Positions 41,525 through 52,901 of a stretch of DNA of 64,000 nt are shown piece by piece. Position numbers and translations under genes: made by a program. The stretch is from Tricholoma matsutake (Eukaryota > Basidiomycota > Agaricomycetes > Agaricales > Tricholomataceae), in assembly GCA_026075535.2 (NCBI GenBank), contig AP026543.1, positions 7,626,001-7,690,000 on the forward strand. The letters run 5' to 3'. Numbering within the stretch: the stretch's first letter is position 1; the number at the start of each line of letters is the position of its first letter. Below the pieces are notes generated by a model. The model was not told the DNA's origin, searched no databases, and saw nothing but the letters and a program-made list of their open reading frames with translations.

Positions 41525-44509
41525 TCAATCCTCAGACAGATATCGATATTCGAACCGGAAATCACTCTTCTTCCGCTGACACCATGATCCCTCCCAGTCA
41601 AAATAGACATAGACGCCTTGCTCATATTCTTCTGTGATGGCCTGCGGCTCAGAATGGCGCTGGAACCATGTGAGGTATTTAACATGGAATCGCCATGACT
41701 GGCGCTTGAGTTCCTTCGCTGCGAGGAATCTACAGTAGATACATTGATCCTGGTTCTGAATAAAAGCCAGAGATACTAACTGTTGATACGTGCCAGGCAG
41801 GAAGTAGAACACATAAAACAATGTCTCTACGTCCAGTTGCGAAAATATTGCATGCGTGCTCAATGCGGGATGAGGCGCCTGTGGGTAATACGGAGCCGTT
41901 TGGAAAGGATTTCTGGGAACGTAGTATTTTGGCCTAACATGATCAGAGAGTATCAGTGTGTGCGCCTAAGACAAGATATATGCATACTTCTCCGTGTCTT
42001 GAGGTAACGGCACATTGGAATGACCCCCTTCCAGCATCTTGTGGACTTGGTCGAGATTGCTCATGCGAAGTGCTGCTGCTCCATCACATCAGAGATCTGT
42101 TCAAGGGTAGACTAACGGCTCAACAGACCCTTTTGCTTCACGTTCTCGAAAGATACCACCAGGTCTGATAAAGATCCCGGGAATGCGGGCGCGGTAGATC
42201 TTTGGGGAGGTTGTTGCTGAGAAGTCGATGGGGGTCGTTGTCCACCAATAACTTGAGACTGATGATGTACAGGGGGCAACGTCGACGCGCCGGCTTGTTC
42301 GTTCTGAGGTGCTTTTACACCTGGAGGGGATTGGGGTTGCACCGTGTTTGACAGCGGAGAGCTCCCTGACGGGTTCATCGTATACTGTTGGAGTTGCTGA
42401 GGCAGCGGTGAAGGTCCTGCAGGTGGGAGAGTTTGCTGCACTTGGAGAGAGTTGTTAGCAGGAGGTAGTCCCTGCTGCTGTGGGGGTTCTGAAGGAGGTG
42501 CTTGCTATAACCGAGAAATGTAAGCTTTGCTTTCGGCGGAACGCGAATAAACATACTGCAATGCTGGGGGATTGCGTCGATGCTGGAGGGGGGGAAGAAC
42601 GAGACTCTAAACGATGTGTATATGAGGTTCAAGCAAAACGACGGTAGATTAAACTGTGGATCACCCTTCCGTAGTACACGTTGCGGTGAAGATGTTGCTG
42701 CAGGAGCACCAACGGAACTTGGAACTGCTTCCGACAGTGCAGGTGACTCTTGACCAGAATAAAAAGATCCATCAGGCTGGTGCGATGCTGAAGCCGAGGA
42801 CAATATTGGGCTCGCGATGGACGGATGTGTTAGACTCGGGGACGATGCGAACCCAGACAGTTGGTCCTGGGACGCTGCCTGCGACGGCGATGAGATCGAC
42901 GTTGGTATTGAGAGAACACTCGGCAGTGGTTGAGGATTTGACGGAGGCGGTGCAGGGACAGCCAAAGGTTGTGATGAGCTTCCTTGCGCACTTGTTGCCG
43001 GTGTCACAGCTGCGGCAGCTGCTGTCGCATACCGTATTGGAGGCATGGTGGCTGGCGGCATTGGCCGTGAGGGTTGCAACCCAGCCTTGAGGATGCTTGC
43101 CATTGGCTGTTGTGCGAAGTTTAGGTTTGGCGGAGGTTTTGCTGTGGAACAAAATGAAGTAATCAGTAATACGATGAAGTCGTGGTTTAGGCGAGGTCGC
43201 ACTATCCACGGATTGTTCTGGAGAAAGCCGATAACGAATCAGCGAGGGTTGCAAGTAAATGCTGACGACGGACTCCTCATTTGTATGGTGGCTGCAGCCT
43301 TCTTCAATATCGGACTGTCGTCGCGTTTGCTACTCGACACGCTTTCCTCATCATGTTTTTTCGGGGTCCGGGGCGGTATGTCTATGCCAACATTAGGTGT
43401 GACCTTCTACCAACAATGCTCGCGTACCTTCACTTGCTTCATCAGAATCGTCACTGTCACCATCGTCGGGAGCCAGACCGAATTTCTCCTCCTCTTCATC
43501 GAGATTGAGATCATCATAAATCCCTTCATCCTCCTCGAAGTCCTCCTCCTGAACTCGTGAAGACCCTTGAATAACAAACAAATATTGATATGGTACAACG
43601 AACCGTGTTGCTCTCCACGAAATATTGGACATCTTCCTTGAGTCCAAAGACCTTGTCTGGCGACAAGGAGCCATTATTCAACAAGCGCAGGACAATCTCA
43701 AGACGACTAATATGCCATTTCCGCCGCTCGTTAAGAGACTCTAGCTCTTCTAATCGTCCAGCCGCTGATGTTCCTGCCTTGTTCCTCTTCTTTCCGGTAC
43801 CTTGCAGGGCCTCAATCTCTGCGTCCGTCTGCTCCACTTGCATCTGCAGTTCTTCGACCTGATTCTGCAGCCATATAGTTGCCTCCTCTTTTTCTTGCTC
43901 CTTAGGATCGAGTTTCGCCGCTTGTATGAGACCCTCTTTAGAAAATGCCTTGGTCTTCATCTCCTTTTCGCAGGCTTTGAACTTCTCCATTTGCTGACGG
44001 GAATAGTCCCACACATTGGAATAAAACCAGGTAAGATAGCGGAAAAGAAAAGATCGGACCGGAAAAGGTATGAGGTACATCAGTAACATTGGAAGCCTTC
44101 TAACATGAGTTACAAGCCCAGCTCACACGTGGTGTTCATGCATGTCAGGACGCAGAGCCAGGCTCGCAAACATGTGGATGCCATAGATAGGACTCACCGT
44201 CTCGATGATTTTACGGTTGTCCAGAAGAGCCGATTTATCCTTGATATCGTTGCTTGCCACCCATGTCTTTATCTGATCTCGTAGTCGTTGGAGCTTCTTT
44301 ATTTGAGTTTTGAGATCCAATTCAAGTTTCTCCTTTTGAGTTTGGTTAGTGGAGGCCTGCATCTTGTCATATATGCTCTCAAAGAGCTCGACGCCTTCGG
44401 AGACCTTCTTTAATGTTCTGTCGATCTCGGCTGAGAGCCAAGAAGACATTAGTGAGGAATAATTGAAATAGTAAACCTGCACGTTACTTTGGAGTTTCCT
44501 TGCCGCCAT
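41525..44509 (-). CDS. NOT3: CCR4-NOT complex subunit NOT3 (NOT3/NOT5 family)
   Basis: Scaffold subunit of the CCR4-NOT deadenylase complex, which shortens poly(A) tails and links mRNA decay with transcription. Exon 1 (44488-44509) gives MAARKLQ, exon 2 (44198-44430) [20 protein letters not shown] and on, exon 3 (43604-43993) [20 protein letters not shown] to the coiled region, exon 4 (43428-43548) an acidic stretch [20 protein letters not shown], exon 5 from 43381 with [13 protein letters not shown] long Pro/Ser/Gln-rich middle (42180-43150) follows; its exon borders are uncertain. After PLPQDTEK (about 42010) come [20 protein letters not shown] and the conserved NOT2/3/5 box: [14 protein letters not shown], an intron, [20 protein letters not shown] and the C-terminus [18 protein letters not shown], ending at 41525. 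About 650 residues expected. The start shares a 168-bp divergent promoter with the Bem1/Scd2 gene. Confidence 0.92.
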
Positions 44510-44677
44510 CGCAAGACAAGTTGTTGGAAGAGCTTAGATTCAGAAGTTGGCATTGTTTGACATGGACAGCGCTGACATAAGTAATGTAAGGGATTAAGTG
44601 TTGTGTAGCACGTGAGAGATAATCTATATTTGAGTAACCATAGCTCAGCTCTTCAACGTTACACACCGCCTTCAACA

Positions 44678-46797
44678 ATGAAATCACTGAGAAAATCTCT
44701 CAATGGCAGCAGCAGCGCCAAAGACTCTAATCGTCCACAGATATCTACTCCTCTTCCTTCAATCTCAAAACCCCCTTCTGCAATCTTGCCTCCTCAAAAA
44801 GTTATCCGTGCTCTAGCATCCTACAGACCCCAGGCTCCTCAAGAGCTTCCTTTTCAGAAGGGCGACTTCTTCTACGTTTTACGGGATGTAGACGGCAACG
44901 GGGAATGGTATGAGGCTCATAACCCTGTATCTGGTGCCCGAGGACTAGTTCCTCGTTCAATGTTCGAGGAATTCAATAAAAACAAGCTCCCGTAAGTGCT
45001 GTAAACCATAATCATGTATTCGCGTCTGAGAATTCTTCCAGAGTTCGTACTTCACAAGCTGGTCCTAAACCTTTCGTGTCACCACCCTTCACACACCTCA
45101 CGCCCCAAACCCACAAACCACCAGTCTTCTACGCAGTCGTATTGCACGACTTTGTTGCAGAGCGAGCGGACGAACTCGATGCCAAAAGTGGAGACTCCAT
45201 TACTGTCGTGGCCCAATCAAATAGAGAATGGTTTGTGGCCAAACCTATCGGCAGACTCGGAAGACCAGGCCTCATACCTGTTTCCTTTGTCCAAATTCAT
45301 GACCCAGCCACCGGAGAAGCCATCCCGGATGTCAATGCGCTCATGGATCGTGGAGATCTACCAAAGGTCGAAGATTGGAAGCGCGCGATGTTGAACTACA
45401 AGCAAAACAGCATCGCCCTAGGAGTTATCGACGCGCCCAATCGTGATTCCGTTTCTAACAGTCCTTATATCTCACAAAAAGCCCCTCTCACCCCTCCACA
45501 CGATCCGGCCATCGTTGTCCAAGGACCATCGCCGAGCCAACCCGGCTATACCAGCACTGATTTGAATGTCGTGGATACACATGAATCTCTTCCCGAGGGC
45601 ATTCTTCTGGCTGCAGATGTCGTCTCGTTCCATTATGAGATGGAGGAATATTGGTTCCGCATTGACGCCATTTTCCAGCCCTTCAGTCGTCCTGGACAAG
45701 CCAGACTTCCTCCCGCGAAGCAGCTCATCTTATTTCGTGTGTACGGCGATTTCTACGATTTCCAGGTGTCCCTCCTGGACACATTTCCGCGCGAAGCTGG
45801 TCGTCAACCTCCGCATGCTCGGATATTACCTTATATGCCTGGACCTGCAGAAGAAGTTGATGACACTCTCACGGCTTCGCGACGCGCAGAACTTGACCAG
45901 TATCTACACAACTTATGCGATCTCAGTCATTCCGGCGCAAAATACATATTGGAACATCAAGTTGTCCGGGACTTTTTGTCATTGAAACCAGGTGATGTGG
46001 AGAACGAGACGCAAGCCCGTGTCCAAGAGATGGAAGCGTTACTCGGCAGTCAACAATTTAGTCCCAGTGATGGGGCACGAGCTAACTCGGAGTATGGTAG
46101 TGAGGTACGGGATGTCTTAGGTCGCCTGAGAGTACAGGATGATGACGAGAAGAGCAATGAGGCATCGGAATACGAAGACGAGGGGTACGCCCCTTCACCA
46201 CAAAGACGAGCCCATGATCGGGATCGCCATCCCTATAGTCGTGCTAGCGACCGACAGTCCAACGACAGTACTCTTCGCCTGCAAGCTCATGCTCAAAATC
46301 ACCAACGAACAGGCTCTGCCGCATCCTTCCACCGCACTCATTCCCGACACTCTTCACGGTCCAACTCACCGCTGCCTCAAATGGGACGGAGTAGTTCACC
46401 GCAATCACGAGACAGCGAGTACTACAACCACAGTGTTTCTACACCATCTACATCAGCTCTGCGAACCTCCCAGGCAATCTCATCCCGCTCTCGGTCTCAC
46501 TCCTCTGCCGCTACATCTAATCTGAACACCCCACCAATATCTGCTGCCAACCCACAGACCGCGTTCGTGAAGATCAAGGTCTTTGACCGAGTGGCGGACG
46601 AGCTAATTGCTATCCGTGTCCATCCACGGGTGACCCATGCAGAACTGATGGATAAAGTGCAGTCGAGACTGGGCGGGGAGGTCGCTAATTTGAGATACCG
46701 GGACAGCGTTACAAATACCTTTGTGGTGCTGGACTCTGAGGAGGACCTGCGGTTTTGGATGGATTCGACGGACAAGCATGTGTTATATGCTGATTGA
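44678..46797 (+). CDS. scd2: Bem1/Scd2-type polarity scaffold (SH3-SH3-PX-PB1)
   Basis: Scaffold that brings the Cdc42 exchange factor and PAK kinase together at sites of polar growth. Two exons, 44678-44991 and 45042-46797 (GT-AG, in phase), 689 residues. First SH3: VIRALASYRPQAPQELPFQK...EWYEA...GLVPRSMFEE (about 42-100). Second SH3: FYAVVLHDFVAERADELDAK...LIPVSFVQIHD (about 130-190). PX domain from SFHYEMEEYWFRIDAIFQ with LILFRVYGDFYDFQVSLLDT (about 290-430). A Ser/His/Arg-rich low-complexity stretch (about 480-600). A C-terminal PB1: FVKIKVFDRVADELIAIRVH...LDSEEDLRFW (about 612-689), the contact for the Cdc24-type factor. The start is chosen at MKSLRKSLN; an in-frame ATG at 44612 would add 22 residues unlike the family. 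Divergent from NOT3. Confidence 0.94.
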
Positions 46798-47196
46798 TCG
46801 CGCTGGTCGTGATGCAATGAACATTGCCTTCCCCAACCCAATGTACCCACCGTTTGATGAGACGTTTTTACTTGATTCGACCTTCCCCGGACGCACTTTT
46901 GATTCGTTCTCGCCAAGCTTTGCTTCCATTATCTGTACCTTCTCATCTGACTAGTATATCTATTTCTGTTGTGTTTGGTAGGTTGTCCATATTGCGTATT
47001 CAATATTCAATATTCAACCTAGAATAGTTTGTACAATAAATGGTTTGCGAACTCATCGTTGCCAATACGTTGAGTATGTACTTACTATACTTACTTACTA
47101 TCATCTTACTTACCTGTTGCTTAGTACCTGCCCAAACAGTTATCCGAACAAACCCGACCAAATAATTAACTCCTTTGTATATTCCTTCCACAAAGG
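46798..47196. other. Intergenic between scd2 and NDUFA12 genes
   Basis: Holds the 3' region of scd2 and the promoter of the next gene. A CTTACT-rich run lies at 47080-47115. No gene seen. Confidence 0.4.
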
Positions 47197-47847
47197 ATGG
47201 TTTCTCTCTTGCGGACTCTGCGGAGTGTACGACGAGTGGGACTACGAGAGTGGTGGAGACAAATGCAATATATCGGCGATGCAAAATCAGGAAGACTTGT
47301 CGGGCAAGACCAGTATGTTAAACCTCCTTGTTAGCGTATGCACGGAGCTCAACTGTGGTTTGATAGGTTCGGAAATCGATATTTCGAGAACCTGAACGAG
47401 CATGAGGAGATACCAGGTCAGTCGCTATTATGGGCATCATGACATAGTCGTTTACCGCTTGCGATGGTTGTTCAGGTCGTCATCGATGGATGGACTTTGC
47501 TCAAGTGCGATGATCTTCTTCTACTTGCGGGGCCATACGAATTAATGTGGTTACGCATGTCAACAGCACAATTACAATGCCACTCAGGTCCCCCCTGAAT
47601 GGCATTCGTGGATTCAACATATCCGCAAAGACCCGCCTACAGAAGACAATGTTGTTAAAAATATGTCTCCGCCATGGAAAGCCGTACGCCCTTATGATTA
47701 TTGTTATTTGTTAGAAACGCTGACCAAAGATTTATTCAGCCTTGGGTCGAGAACCTTACTGGAACAAGGGGAGCATATAAGCCATACAATACCGTTGCAC
47801 CAAAGATCAATGCGTGGGAGCCTAAGACCGCTCTTCGTAGCTCATGA
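47197..47847 (+). CDS. NDUFA12: NADH:ubiquinone oxidoreductase (complex I) subunit NDUFA12
   Basis: Accessory subunit of mitochondrial complex I, on the matrix arm. Five exons: 47197-47312, 47367-47416, 47476-47504, 47567-47683, 47740-47847, all GT-AG and in phase, 139 residues, the normal size. Family blocks: LREWWRQMQYIGDAKSGRLV, QFGNRYFENLNEHEEIPGRH, RWMDFAQHNYNATQVPPEWH, SWIQHIRKDPPTED and the C-terminus YKPYNTVAPKINAWEP. One exon is only 29 bp. Its stop is 24 bp from the end of the convergent L2HGDH gene, so the two 3' ends must overlap as transcripts. Confidence 0.93.
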
Positions 47848-47871
47848 TGCATGATGGATTAATCACGAATT

Positions 47872-49369
47872 CTATTGAACAACCTTTTCATGCTCGTTCT
47901 CTGCAAGCATATCCTCTACTACATATTCCGCAATAGCAAGACTGGAAGTCAACCCAGGGCTCTCTATTCCCAGCAAACTGATCATAACACCTGCTCGCCC
48001 TCCTGTGCGCAAAGCTTGTGTTGAGTAATCTGAGCGGAAAACAAAGTCCTGGAAGCCTGCCTGTGGCGGCACAAGTTTTGGTCGTATCCCAACATAATCG
48101 GGGTGCAAATCCGCCAAGGTGACACAAGGTAGATAACTAGTCACGGCCTGATGCATCTCCCGCATTCTTGTTTCATCAGGAACCAAATAGTTTTCCCAGA
48201 AATCTGCATCTACGTCATCACCATCGGTTGGTGGCGATATCCACTCTATATCGGGGCCAAACCGCACTTTTCCTTGCAAGTCAAGCGTCAAGTGTGTCCC
48301 GAGTGATTGGAAAGCATGTGCATTCCCCCCAGTATCGGGACAGGGATAGATGAGATGCGATAACTGAGAAATTCCGGGCCCATTGTACGACGCGTATGAG
48401 CCCCGGGCATAATACAACGGTATGCGCTTCTCTTCAGGGAGTATGGTATTGAGAATGAGAGTGCTGGAAAGTCCAGAGGCATTGATTAGTGTCCTTGCCA
48501 GTATTGAATCCCTATCTTCTGCGTCTCCTGTAACAGTCTGTATGACCCAACCATCTACTGCTCCATCGATGTCGATAGGCTTATTGGAGGGTTGAAATGG
48601 ATCTACACGGACAACGCGTGTCGAATAAGCTAGCTCGCCTCCGTCCGAATCAATAATATCCTTTTCCAAGCTTTCCATCAGGGAGTGCGAGTCTATAATC
48701 CCCGTCATAGGTGAATATAAAGCGGCAATAACATCTGTAGACAGTTCAGGCTCTAGAGTGCGAGCTTCTTCCCCGCTAAGCAGCTCTGTCCGCAGCGCCA
48801 TGCTGTCTGATGAGTGGAGGGTGGAGCGTGGAGGCCAGCCAAGGGAGAGAGATTTCCTATGTAGGTTCTCAATGTAGGGTCGCTGATCCGCCTTTGCCAC
48901 AACAAGTTTTCCCGTCATTCGATACGGAATATGATGATCTCTACACCGTTTGTAGAGCATATCCCTCCCACGGAGGCATAATCTTGTCTTTAATGACTCT
49001 GGCGGGTAGTATAGGCCTGTAACTCTGTCTTATTAAATATGCGCCTAGTGACACCGACGCAGAGATTACCTGCATGAATTACCTCCGAGTTTCGGGAACT
49101 TTCTTTCAACTTAGCAGCCTTATAACAACTGGTGAATCAATCGAGGTGCGTACCTGATTTCCTCCCCTGCCCTTGAGTGTCGCTCCACCAGAATGGTCGA
49201 GCACGCAGGAAAACGCTGCGAGAGGCGCTGAGCGATAGCCAGCCCGACCACACCTTCGAGTGCGATCAGCGCATTTCCAAGATAGACGTTGACCGTTGCC
49301 AGACTTGCCTCCACCGACAACAAGGTAATCCACAACCAATTCTGGCCGCTGTGAACGTTGAGATGGCAT
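47872..49369 (-). CDS. L2HGDH: FAD-dependent L-2-hydroxyglutarate dehydrogenase
   Basis: Oxidises L-2-hydroxyglutarate to 2-oxoglutarate in mitochondria, a metabolite-repair enzyme of the DAO oxidoreductase family. Four exons on minus: 49309-49369, 49154-49253, 49070-49098 and about 49018-47872, roughly 444 residues. The FAD-binding fold reads DYLVVGGGVVGLAIAQRLSQ, then ERHSRAGEEISSRNSEVIHA, LYYPPESLKTRLCLRGRDML, YARGSYASY, GTHLTLDLQGKVRFGPDIEW and the family C-terminus GIESPGLTSSLAIAEYVVED. The first intron starts with GC (GCAAGT), not GT; only this choice gives the GGGVVG loop. Exon borders of the last intron may be off by a base or two. Divergent from the Cns1 gene across 208 bp. Confidence 0.92.
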
Positions 49370-49577
49370 GAATTATAATTTCAGAGTAAACTTGCCTTGT
49401 ACTTGTACTTTCCGTTTCCATTTAGCGCTGCAGTCAGGCCTCGCACTCCCTGCATCCTCAGCTTCAAGAACTCCAACTTAGTGCCGGGCCGGTCCACCCA
49501 ACTCCTATTATCTAATCTCCGAGTCAAAGAATTCCCGCCTGCCAACTCGCCAAGTCGTTCTGTCCAGTGTCGACGAA

Positions 49578-50832
49578 ATGGCCACACCAAGCTCCCAAGT
49601 TGGCCCTCAGCCGCTATCATCAAAGGAAACTAAAGACAAGCTTGCTGCCTTCGATTCAGTGCCACTATTCATGAAGTCGTTGCCTAGTGAGGACACAGAT
49701 GATACTGTGGTAGCTGCACTCCAAAGCCTAGTGCACCAGGGGACACCAGATGGTGAGTGAGAATCATTGTCATTAACTGTACAGGAACATTGATGCCGTT
49801 TCAAGAGGTTGCACAAAACTTCAAAGAACAGGGTAATGAGTATTTCAAAGGCAAACGCTATCGCGAAGCATTAGGGTTCTATACACAGGGGGTCGATGCG
49901 AAGCCAACTAATGTTGTTCTGGAAGAAGGGCTTCTTTGCAATCGTGCAGCTTGTAACTTAGAACTGAGTGCGTCATCAAAGATTATTCCTGTGGTGATCA
50001 GCGAATGGACTGCTGGTCAACAGAGAATTACGGGTCTGTCTTGCGTGATTGCTCCAAGGCATTAAAGCTGAATTCTCAATCATCAAAAGCATTTTATCGC
50101 TCCGGCCTAGCATTGATGGCTCTAGATAGACTGGAAGAGGCATTGGACTGTTGTGATCGATGCTTATCCTTCGATGCCCATAATCAGGGCGTACAAACTA
50201 TTCGCCATCAGGCTGTGACAGCGAAAATGGCAAAGGATCGGAAGGAAAGAGAGAAGGCAGTACGATTACGGAAGGAGGAAGAAGCGAGGCGACAGATGAG
50301 CATTGCGTTCAAGGTAACACGGCATCCATTTCAGCATGCACTTGCGATTGAACTTTATCCGGTGTAGGAACGGAATCTTATTGCGATACCCGCAAAGGAT
50401 GGGTCATCGAATCCATATGCTCCTCATTTTGATTCTGAGGACCCGACACAGAACACGCTGATCATTCCTGTTTTCTTTTTGTATCCTCAGTATGCGACGT
50501 CAGATGTCATTCCTGAGTTCGTGGAAACCACCCAATTCTCAGCCCATGTTGCGGCTATGTTTCCGCCCCAAGTGCCTCCTCCAGAATGGGATTCGAAGGG
50601 CGAATATGTCTATGGACAACTCGTCATCTATGCCATAACTCACAGGAAGCGCTTGCTAAAGGTGGGGAAGAAGATGTCCTTGCGCGATGTTTGCAACGCA
50701 GCTAAGGGCAGAGAAGGGGAACCCATCGACGGACTGGATGTTAAGGACGGGTGTTTGGCGTTCGTCATACTCCCCAAAGGCAATGTTGAGAGGAAGTGGG
50801 TAGAGGAGTATAAACAGACTAGAGGTGGATAG
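49578..50832 (+). CDS. CNS1: Cns1/TTC4 TPR co-chaperone of Hsp90
   Basis: Binds the C-termini of Hsp90/Hsp70 and helps in client folding and translation-linked quality control. Four exons: 49578-49752, 49806-49967, 50024-50313, 50368-50832, in phase, 363 residues. TPR units: FKEQGNEYFKGKRYREALGF, LLCNRAACNLELKNYGSVLR and KAFYRSGLALMALDRLEEAL (about 60-150), then a charged helix (DRKEREKAVRLRKEEEARRQ) and the C-terminal wheel domain with PVFFLYPQYATSDVIPEFVE and LRDVCNAAKGREGEP. The usual length for the family. Divergent from the L2HGDH gene. Confidence 0.93.
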
Positions 50833-51855
50833 GAGACAACACTTATATGTTGTATTCTTGTGAGTCACATACCTTGATGAGAAACTTCTCACATTTGACG
50901 CTTACATATCACTAGATTGGTCCTTCGGCCCTCTGGTGTTTGGATTGAGATTGAGAGGAATGCATGGCTACATATACTGCACCAGGAACGAATCCGATTG
51001 GTTTCCCCGTTGAGTCCCTTGTCGACATCGTTATGGCAGTGTGTTGAGCGGCCTGGTTAGCAATGTACAATGTTCCGGGCTTGATACTATGAGAGATGCT
51101 TCAATGCTAAAGTCAGGTCCTGTGTAATCTTACTGAACTCGGGTCTCTTTGATTTTGCATTTCATTCATTTTTGGTGCATTTTTTGTCTGAGTGTCGGAG
51201 TTCTCTGTATCCCTATTTCCTCGGCCTACTCTTAAGTATAGCACCTTGTCCTACCACTTTGTAGTGCATTTGATATTATCCCTGAAGAATTCTGGAGCCA
51301 CTGTATATATTCACGTCTCGACGCGACGGTGACAGCCACTCTGTCAATACCTATAGTCTATGTCTCTGACGTCGTGGGTTTTTGCATTCTATTGAATATG
51401 CTTCCTTTCTATGTAATACTGATCCCCGACCGGTACCACTGTGAGGAAGTCGATCTTCCCCACTTCCTTTTTCGTATTTTCTTTTTGGGAATTTCATTTC
51501 GACAGATCTGGGATTATACACCGCTATCGAGACAACGTTGGACCGGAGCATAGCTATGTACAACCGAGAAAGGCTGATTGACCAGATAAAGCCTATATCG
51601 TATACTTACGATCAAAGTTTGGTGTTGTTTGTATACTCAAGTTCCCTCCTGGTCCCAAAGAAACACCTTATCTACGTCGACAAAAGGCCTGGTGAGTATG
51701 AATTCACATTTTATCATCCCAAGCGGTCCCCATATGTCGTATTTATTGTTATGTTCGACGAAATCGTGAACGACTGGTTGACTGAGGATGGATGGTGAAC
51801 TTGAAGTCTGGATGTTGATCGCCTTGCCTGTTCTCTTTAGGGTCTCAACCTCAGA
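50833..51855. other. Intergenic between CNS1 and eS7 genes
   Basis: About 1 kb with no supported gene. A frame at 51538-51798 on plus has no family features. It probably holds the promoter and 5' UTR, perhaps with an intron, of the eS7 gene. Confidence 0.4.
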
Positions 51856-52569
51856 ATGTCCGCCGTCACTCACAAGATCCTTCGTACTGCAAATGCGCCT
51901 TCTACCCCTCCCGATGAGACTGAGACCAATGTAGCTCAGGCTTTGATCGACCTCGAGAACAATGTCCCGGAACTAAAGGCTGAGCTCCGAGTTCTCCAGA
52001 TATCCGCAGCTCGTGAAGTGGACGTTCGTGGTGGGAAAAAAGCCATTGTCGTCTTTGTTCCTGTTCCTCAGTTGAAGGCATTCCGTAAAGTGCAGCCCAG
52101 GTGCGTTTGGATATTTGATTATCGATGGAAAGATACAGAATGCTCGGTCTACGTAGGCTCACTCGGGAACTCGAAAAGAAATTCTCAGACCGCCATGTCG
52201 TTTTCGTTGCCCAGCGCCGAATGCTGCGCAAACCTACACGTACTTCGCGCGTTAAGCAGAAGCGACCCCGCAGCCGAACGCTGACAAATGTTCACGAGAA
52301 GATTCTGGAGGACCTCGTCTTCCCCACGGAGATCGTCGGCAAGAGGACCCGTGTTGCGGTAGACGGCTCAAAATTACTAAAAGTGTGGGTGTTTCTACCA
52401 ATGTTTCAGTTGCTCTGAAGGGGGGTTGACGGTTGATCATGTGTACAGCCTACTTGACTCCAAGGACGCCACATCACTGGAGTACAAGCTTGATTCGTTC
52501 TCGTCGGTGTATCGCCGTCTTACGGGGAAGGACGTTGTGTTTGAGTTCCCGGTGGTTGCACAGGAGTAG
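51856..52569 (+). CDS. RPS7: Small ribosomal subunit protein eS7
   Basis: Cytosolic 40S ribosomal protein needed for small-subunit assembly. Three exons: 51856-52100, 52157-52384, 52449-52569, in phase, 197 residues, as expected for the family. Blocks: [80 protein letters not shown] and [19 protein letters not shown]. The second donor is placed at 52385 (GTGGGT), because only that joins LLKV to LLDSKDAT in phase. Confidence 0.95.
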
Positions 52570-52901
52570 ACTATGTGTTCGTGCTATGTATTCTTGCGAA
52601 AATAAATATGGCATGCCCGTTATGTGCAATAAAGTTGCGCAACTGAATACCGACGAGCGTCATCGGACTGTGCGGTGGCAGGCTCGATAAGGAGAGGTGG
52701 GCTGAGGAGCTCACGTGTGCCTAATCGCAGAATATTTACTTAAAATAGAATTATCCAAGTCTTGCATTCCCTCTGTTATCCTCCTTGTTCGTCTCTCTTT
52801 CTCTTATCCTTCCGCCCTCGTGGCCCCTGGGCCTTTACTCTCGTTCTCCTCGTTCTGGGCGTTTGGCTACCAGGGTGGTCCACCCCTGCCTCGGCACCAT
52901 T

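Noticed and set aside
42656..43090. Open frame on plus opposite NOT3
   Set aside because: Mirror of the Pro/Ser/Gln-rich coding strand; no features of its own.
51538..51798. Possible small gene upstream of eS7
   Set aside because: No family match and no splice continuation; likely promoter or 5' UTR.
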